A stretch of DNA of 11,148 bases from CAZFLY01 sp964519995. Its GTDB lineage: Bacteria; Planctomycetota; Phycisphaerae; Sedimentisphaerales; Anaerobacaceae. The notes under the pieces are model-generated. The model was not told where the DNA came from and did not search any database. It worked only from the letters and a program-made list of their open reading frames with translations. This document shows, in pieces, positions 6,894 to 11,148 of the stretch. Within the stretch, counting starts at the first letter, position 1; every line of letters begins with the position of its first letter. Made by a program: the position numbers and the translations under genes. The DNA lies in the NCBI GenBank assembly GCA_964519995.1, contig CAZFLY010000074.1, forward strand, positions 1 to 11,148, given 5' to 3'.

Positions 6894-8172
6894 ATGACGA
6901 CTGAAGAAGAAGAGCAGAAAGAGGACGCCATGTTTTTGGATCGAGTCAAGTACATCTCCCAAAAGATAAAGAGAGCATGGTTGGACAAAACCTTGTTCTA
7001 TAAGATCGTTCACTTCGTTAAGAGAAATCTGCGAAGCCGAGCCGAGGTGATTGTCGGGTATCCAATGTTGTCAAGGGCCGACCGAAAGATTCGCCTCTCG
7101 GATGGATTTGCGGATCATCGAATGAAGCTGGAAGCGAGAAACTGCTCGCCTGATCTTGCGAAAAGGCTTATCGTCGCCTACAAGGCGATGAAAGAGGCCC
7201 AGTCCAATGTCGTGGACCCGGCCTTCCGAATCAGAGGGCTGTGGGCGGAGTGGATAGACGTCAACTACCGGGACTTCATGAGCGCTTTGAACAATGAGGA
7301 CATCCGAAAGACCTCGGATTTGCTCGATAATCTCAATCGGGAACAGTTTGCTGTGGGTACTGGCGGCGGCTATGACGACTATGTTATGTACCGGACGTCT
7401 CTCATCGGAAGGTTTCACCTCAGATACCTGTGGTGCACGTATCGTAACAATCTTTTGTCGCTTGGTTTCTCCCCGGAAGATATACATTTCCCTCTAGTGG
7501 GAAATCCTGCAGGGGTTTTCTTCAACGACGAAGTGATCCAAGCAGACACTCTTCGGCACATCTATCACGCAATCGAGATGCGTCATTGGTTGCGAGATCT
7601 CCCACGCTCTATTGTTGTTGAGATAGGGGGGGCTGGGAGGCCAAGCCTACCAAACAGTGCGATTGGCCGATGGGGCGATCGCCAAGTATGTCCTGTTCGA
7701 TATCCCGGAGGTGGTAACCATTGCTTCGTTCTTCCTCATTTCCGCGTTTCGTGACAAACGCATCCGGCTATTCGGCGAAGGTGACGTCTCAGTGGCCCCA
7801 TCCGAAGAATATGATATCGCGGTTTTTCCTCACTTTGCAATTCCTCAACTAGAAAGCCGTTCGGTGGATCTGTTTCACAATTCTTGCAGCTTCTCAGAGA
7901 TGGACAAAGTATCCTCTACGGAATACTTGAGGATAATCGAACGAGTTTGCAGGAAGTATTTCAACCACATAAACGCGGACACGCCCTTCTCCTCGAGAAA
8001 CCCAGATGGCTCGATGTCGGAGAATCTCATTGGCTCCAAACTTGTTCCGTCGCCGCAATACTTCAAGCGCGTGTTCAAGAAACCTCGAGTTTTCAAACGT
8101 CCAGAGGACAGACTTTCTCCGGCCTTCGAGTACCTGTATGAGTTGATGCAGATCCCGAAATCCGGAGGGTAG
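6894..8172 (+). pseudogene. Putative sugar O-methyltransferase, frameshifted in a G7 tract
   Basis: Two overlapping frames form one protein. The first frame runs from ATG 6894 (ATG 6930 is an alternative, with GAGG 5 bases upstream) and reads to IVVEIGG, a SAM-binding motif I. The run of seven G (7626-7632) then puts it out of frame; removing one G gives VVEIGGLGGQAYQTVRLADG and continues to TAG 8172 for 425 residues in total. After the shift KYVLFDIPEV, FHNSCSFSEMD and YFNHINADTPF follow, a pattern I associate with the putative sugar O-methyltransferase family (NanM-like) found in surface glycan loci. Expected role: methylating a hydroxyl of a glycan sugar using SAM. As read, the product stops at 7754 without its C-terminal catalytic half. 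Slippage, phase variation, recent inactivation or a homopolymer sequencing error are all possible. Confidence 0.78.
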
Positions 8173-8253
8173 GCGGATTTCCGGTGAAGACATAGCACGT
8201 TGCGCATCATCCCTATTCTTTAGAGCCAGGGAATTTCCCACACATCCAGTGGC

Positions 8254-8943
8254 GTGGAGCGCAACATCTTTGATGTTCCAATCGGACGCTACGAGGCAGG
8301 ACTCGTTTTCACGCTCGCTGACGAAGTGCGCATTCCGATTACTGAGGGTTTGTTTGTGGTGGAAATAGGATGTGGCCAAGGCGGATACCTTTTCCCGTTT
8401 GAAGAAATGCTTCGCGCAAGGATACATGATTATGTGATTCTGAGGATATGACGTAGCGAGCAAGTCCATAGACGTTGCTCGGCAGCATGCAAAGGATGTG
8501 GGATCCCGAATTCAGTTTGCGATTGGGTCGAGTGACGCGTTATCTGAGCCGGTTGATTGGATTTGCCTCAACAATGTTGTGGAACATGTCTATGACCAAT
8601 ATGGTTTTCTGGCTGACCTTAGAGGACTATCGCAGTACATCTGGTTGCACGTTCCCATCGAGCATGGCATTGCACATATTCTCCTCAACGCGCCTCAACG
8701 GCCTTTCGAACCGGTCGACATCTGCACTTCTGGTCGTAGTCGAGTCTGAAGGTGATGCTTCAAGAATGCGGCTATTCAGTTGTCGCCCACAGATTTGATT
8801 GTGTTGATCGTGGGCCAGTTTTTGGTTCATTGAAATATCGTGCAATGCAGCGGATTCGACACTGGAGCTATCGTTTCATGCCACAGGCCAGCACTCGTGT
8901 CTTTGGCGGCAACATGCTTGTGTTATTGAAGAACTCACCATGA
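8254..8943 (+). pseudogene. SAM-dependent methyltransferase, degraded (two frameshifts and a stop)
   Basis: Three frame segments make one methyltransferase of about 230 codons. Segment 1 carries FDVPIGRYEAG and motif I VVEIGCGQGGYLFPFEE. Dropping one base near 8443 gives VILGYDVASKSIDVARQHA, continuing to VDWICLNNVVEHV and YIWLHVPIEHG, the acidic and post-motif regions of a class I methyltransferase. Near 8718 one base is missing; restoring it leads from PFEPVD to HLHFWS, but TAG (8737-8739) then interrupts before SSLKVMLQECGYSVV, and the frame runs to TGA 8943. The two frameshifts cancel in length. GTG 8254 may not be the original start: a different frame just upstream (8223-8258) reads EPGNFPHIQWRG and may be N-terminal sequence, implying a further shift. 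Non-functional as read; probably once modified a glycan sugar. Confidence 0.82.
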
Positions 8944-9134
8944 GAACGCCTCATGTTTCTGGGGCAGCTCGCGCAGGATGCTTTGTTATCCTCGTTAGGT
9001 TCGTCTGCAATGTCAAAGTTCTTTGAGGAGGCGCAAATGGCATCTCGAATTGCCACGATCACAGCGTATGTATGGTGCTTGCTTGTGGGTTGTCAGTCCG
9101 AAGCAATGACCCTTGTTCGCCAGGGTGCCAGCGA
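8944..9134 (+). other. Short gap with no recognisable gene
   Basis: An ATG at 8940 overlaps the previous stop as ATGA and opens 28 codons to TGA 9026; another frame is open from 8953 to 9138. Neither product matches a family I recognise. Possibly further debris of a lost gene; no terminator, repeat or RNA gene seen. Confidence 0.4.
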
Positions 9135-9353
9135 ATGAGAATGCTTTTTGTCTTGCCCGTATATGAGCCTGCCTACAGTCTCGGAGGAGGCGTGGTGTCG
9201 TTAGTGTCCACGCTTTGCAGGGCGCTTGTAAAACAGGGTGTATCGGTTACACTCTATACGACTAATGCCACCGGTAAAGATAGACCTCTCGATGTACCTC
9301 TCAGCCAACCTGCTATTTTTTTAGAATTTCAAAATAAAATCTTGGGAGTCTAA
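9135..9353 (+). pseudogene. GT4 N-terminal remnant, truncated
   Basis: Seventy-two codons from ATG 9135. MLFVLPVYEPAYSLGGGV, then LCRALVKQGVSVTLYTTNA, is the first strand, glycine loop, helix and second strand of a family 4 glycosyltransferase. After about PLSQP (base 9315) it turns into AT-rich sequence encoding AIFLEFQNKILGV and stops at TAA, which overlaps the first possible ATG of the next gene. A complete GT4 needs about 300 more residues, including the entire donor domain. I infer that a deletion joined its 5' end to the old leader of the UDP-xylose synthase gene. A frame reading in from 9072 adds nothing recognisable, so ATG 9135 is the likely original start. Confidence 0.75.
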
Positions 9354-9355
9354 TG

Positions 9356-10315
9356 ATGAAAAAGATTTTGGTAACCGGCGGAGCTGGATTTCTTGGCTCA
9401 CATCTTTGCGAGAGACTCTTGAAAGAAAGTCATGACATACTTTGTGTAGATAATTACTTTACAGGGACAAGGAGCAATATCGTGCATCTGATGAACAATT
9501 ATCAATTTGAGGTAATGCGTCACGATGTTACGTTCCCTCTCTATGTCGAAGTTGAAGAGATATACAATCTTGCATGTCCAGCGTCTCCGATTCATTATCA
9601 GTTCGACCCTGTTCAGACAACCAAGACCAGCGTTCATGGCTCTATCAATATACTTGGTCTTGCCAAAAGGGTGAAGGCCAAAGTCTTTCAAGCTTCAACA
9701 AGCGAGGTGTATGGTGACCCGAAAATCCATCCTCAACCGGAAAGCTACTGGGGCAATGTCAACACTATAGGTTCGCGTTCGTGTTATGATGAGGGAAAAC
9801 GCTGCGCGGAAACGCTTTTTTTTGATTATTACCGACAGCACAAGTTGCGAATAAAAGTGGCTCGTATATTTAATACCTACGGTCCTCGAATGCATCCCAA
9901 TGATGGTCGGGTGGTATCCAACTTCATAATTCAGGCCCTTAAGAACGAGCCTATAACAGTTTTTGGAGATGGATGCCAAACGCGGTGCTTTTGTTATGTT
10001 GACGACATGATTGAGGCATTTATCAGATTTATGGATACCCCGGACGATTTCATTGGACCGGTGAACCTGGGTAATCCCAACGAGATCAGCGTTATGGAGT
10101 TAGCAAAGGAGATCCTTGATCTTACAGGCTCGAGTTCTAAATTGGTTCATAAGGCTCTTCCAAGCGACGATCCCAAAAAGCGTCAGCCCGACATTTCTCT
10201 TGCCAGACAGAGACTTAACTGGGACCCGAAAGTGACATTAGAAGAGGGGCTGAACAGAACGATCGAGTACTTCGATAATCTTTTGCGTGAACAAGAGCAG
10301 GTACAATTGCTATAG
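9356..10315 (+). CDS. uxs: UDP-glucuronate decarboxylase (UDP-xylose synthase)
   Basis: A 319-residue cytoplasmic short-chain dehydrogenase that uses bound NAD to oxidise C4 of UDP-glucuronate, release CO2 and reduce the 4-keto intermediate to UDP-xylose. Visible: NAD-binding TGGAGFLG (7-14); YNLACPASPIHY (70-81), characteristic of Uxs; ASTSEVYGDP (113-122) with T115 and E117; SCYDEGK (142-148) with catalytic Y144 and K148; NTYGPRMHP (173-181); and KKRQPDI with R276. Length is normal for a bacterial Uxs and shorter than bifunctional ArnA. ATG 9356 is chosen because GGGAG (9344-9348) lies 7 bases upstream; ATG 9353 overlaps the preceding stop and is the alternative. It shows that xylose, or a sugar derived from it, is probably in the glycan. 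No UDP-glucose dehydrogenase is in view, so UDP-glucuronate must come from elsewhere. Intact. Confidence 0.95.
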   Translation: MKKILVTGGAGFLGSHLCERLLKESHDILCVDNYFTGTRSNIVHLMNNYQFEVMRHDVTFPLYVEVEEIYNLACPASPIHYQFDPVQTTKTSVHGSINILGLAKRVKAKVFQASTSEVYGDPKIHPQPESYWGNVNTIGSRSCYDEGKRCAETLFFDYYRQHKLRIKVARIFNTYGPRMHPNDGRVVSNFIIQALKNEPITVFGDGCQTRCFCYVDDMIEAFIRFMDTPDDFIGPVNLGNPNEISVMELAKEILDLTGSSSKLVHKALPSDDPKKRQPDISLARQRLNWDPKVTLEEGLNRTIEYFDNLLREQEQVQLL

Positions 10316-10342
10316 TGCCTGAACATCTGGGAGTATAAAATA

Positions 10343-10477
10343 ATGCGATTTCCTCTCGTGAGTATCGTTACTCCTTCCTACAATCAGGCGAAGTATCTCC
10401 CTGAGACAATCATTAAAAACAAGACAAAACATCTTGCGATTGCAATATTTTTGACGTTTCGAACCCTGCCTTTTTAG
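10343..10477 (+). pseudogene. GT2 N-terminal remnant
   Basis: Forty-four codons from ATG 10343, with a good ribosome site GGGAG (10329-10333). Residues 4-23 (PLVSIVTPSYNQAKYLPETI) are the first strand and helix of the same GT2 subtype as the genes at 2613 and 4540. Similarity stops right after the bases GAGACAATC (10403-10411); AT-rich unrelated sequence follows to TAG. The stub lacks the DGxST and DD motifs and cannot be a working transferase. It starts 27 bases after the uxs stop with an intact ribosome site, so a complete GT2 once followed uxs here. Confidence 0.8.
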
Positions 10478-10621
10478 AGTGGACTCAATTATTTATTGGC
10501 TTACAGAGACCTTAGGAGGTTTAAAGTCCAAAGGGATAGCACGATGTGGTCAACGTACCATCTTCGTCAGGCCGTAGCTGAGCTGGAGTCGCCCTATGAA
10601 ACCCAAAGCAAAGGCAAGTGA
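10478..10621 (+). other. Possible C-terminal gene debris overlapping the next gene start
   Basis: The frame of the GT2 stub reopens after TAG 10477 and is open for 47 codons to TGA 10621, with gene-like content (YRDLRRFKVQRDSTMW, LRQAVAELE). It might be the surviving 3' end of the deleted gene. It also holds a near-perfect ribosome site TTAGGAGGT (10512-10520) with no start codon at usable distance. No family recognised. Confidence 0.3.
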
Positions 10622-11148
10622 TAATAGGCGTACTATTGTAGTCTTCCCTGTTTTTAATGACTGGAAAGTCGCCGAAATGCTCCTCGCATCTTTGGATGAG
10701 GTTTTGCTCGACAATAATCTCCAGGTGGATGTTTTAGTCGTGGATGACGGTTCGACGATGTCTTTTGAAAGAGAAGTTGACCGGACAAAGCGGTATGAGG
10801 CGATAAGAAGATTTGAAATCTTGCAGTTGGGGAGAAATCTCGGACATCAGAGGGCTATAGCAATAGCACTAAGTTATATAGAGGAAAACGAACCCTGCCA
10901 GGCCGTAGTTGTAATGGATGCAGACGGTGAGGACGACCCGAAATATATTCCAGAACTGATTGATAAGTATAATGAGCATGGGCAAACAAAGATAGTTTTT
11001 GCTCAAAGAACAAAGCGATCTGAAGGTCTTGCGTTCAAGTTTTTTTACGGTTTTTATAAACAACTTTACAAGATTTTCACAGGCAGTAGAATCCGTGTGG
11101 GTAATTTCTGTGTTATTCCATATAAGACCTTGTCTGAACTAGTCTTAG
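10596..11148 (+). CDS. Glycosyltransferase family 2, dolichyl-phosphate mannose synthase-like, N-terminal part
   Basis: The frame is open from ATG 10596 to the right edge (184 complete codons), so the 3' end is missing. GGAG at 10585-10588 is 7 bases upstream. Visible: VVFPVFNDW (15-23), VVDDGST (48-54), LGRNLGHQRAIAIAL (78-92), the metal-binding VVMDADGEDDP (105-115), AQRTKRSEG (136-144) and FKFFYGFYKQLYKI (147-160). This order is that of the DPM/DPG-synthase-like branch of GT2 (DPM1, GtrB, ArnC relatives), which move a sugar from a nucleotide donor to polyprenyl phosphate or act in glycan assembly. MDADGEDDP replaces the more common MDADLQDPP. Whether C-terminal membrane helices follow, as in GtrB or ArnC, lies outside the window. 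It would act at the cytoplasmic face of the membrane. Confidence 0.88.
   Translation, partial: MKPKAKASDNRRTIVVFPVFNDWKVAEMLLASLDEVLLDNNLQVDVLVVDDGSTMSFEREVDRTKRYEAIRRFEILQLGRNLGHQRAIAIALSYIEENEPCQAVVVMDADGEDDPKYIPELIDKYNEHGQTKIVFAQRTKRSEGLAFKFFYGFYKQLYKIFTGSRIRVGNFCVIPYKTLSELVL

Noticed and set aside
7071..7487. 138-codon minus-strand open frame
   Set aside because: Antisense shadow of the sugar O-methyltransferase coding frame.
7626..7632. Programmed ribosomal frameshift at the G7 run
   Set aside because: No slippery heptamer of known type and no evident downstream pseudoknot; a lost or variable G explains it more simply.
7894..8469. 191-codon minus-strand open frame, the longest on that strand
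   Set aside because: It lies antisense to two plus-strand methyltransferase genes with clear family motifs, spans their boundary, and its product has no recognisable motif.
9318..9345. Promoter for uxs in the AT-rich stretch (TAAAAT-like -10)
   Set aside because: No acceptable -35 at 16-18 bases and it would lie almost on the ribosome site; AT-richness alone is not enough.
10452..10480. Promoter with TTGACG as -35 for the last gene
   Set aside because: At 17 bases the -10 would be TTAGAG, a poor match, and the site sits in debris over 110 bases from the gene start.

Overview
The window is one block of a bacterial cell-surface polysaccharide locus (O-antigen, capsule or exopolysaccharide type). 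Every recognisable gene is on the + strand and most neighbours are a few bases apart or overlap, as in one long operon. Contents are a membrane polymerase/ligase fragment, glycosyltransferases of families GT4 and GT2, three SAM methyltransferase genes (two broken), and a UDP-glucuronate decarboxylase making UDP-xylose. The sequence does not fix the taxon. Base composition is moderate, stops are TAA, TAG and TGA (standard bacterial code), and the content suits a Gram-negative or diderm-type bacterium. No tRNA, rRNA, CRISPR array, insertion sequence or transposase was recognised.

Layout. Positions 1-755: C-terminal part of a Wzy/WaaL-like membrane protein. 755-1468: intact class I methyltransferase. 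1493-5367: a GT4-GT2 gene pair present twice in tandem at a constant spacing of 1927 bases. The first GT2 has an in-frame TGA in place of a conserved Trp codon; the second GT2 and both GT4 genes are open. 5446-6645: a third, ordinary GT4. 6642-9353: a decayed stretch holding an internally deleted GT4, a putative sugar O-methyltransferase frameshifted in a seven-G run inside its SAM motif, a second methyltransferase with two frameshifts plus a stop, and the first ~60 codons of another GT4. 9356-10315: intact UDP-xylose synthase. 10343-10621: the first ~23 codons of a GT2 and unidentified debris. 10596-11148: the start of a dolichyl-phosphate-mannose-synthase-like GT2 that runs off the right edge.

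How the parts would work together (inference): Uxs supplies UDP-xylose. The GT4 and GT2 enzymes add sugars at the cytoplasmic face to a lipid-linked repeat unit. The methyltransferases would modify or cap sugars. The membrane protein polymerises or ligates the exported glycan. The DPM-like GT2 would load a sugar onto polyprenyl phosphate or start a side branch.

The most interesting feature is the set of evolutionary intermediates: a tandem GT4-GT2 duplication with a patch of much higher identity across the gene boundary, plus at least three glycosyltransferase 5' stubs. This looks like a glycan locus caught remodelling by duplication, recombination and deletion. I found no convincing evidence of a wholly new system.
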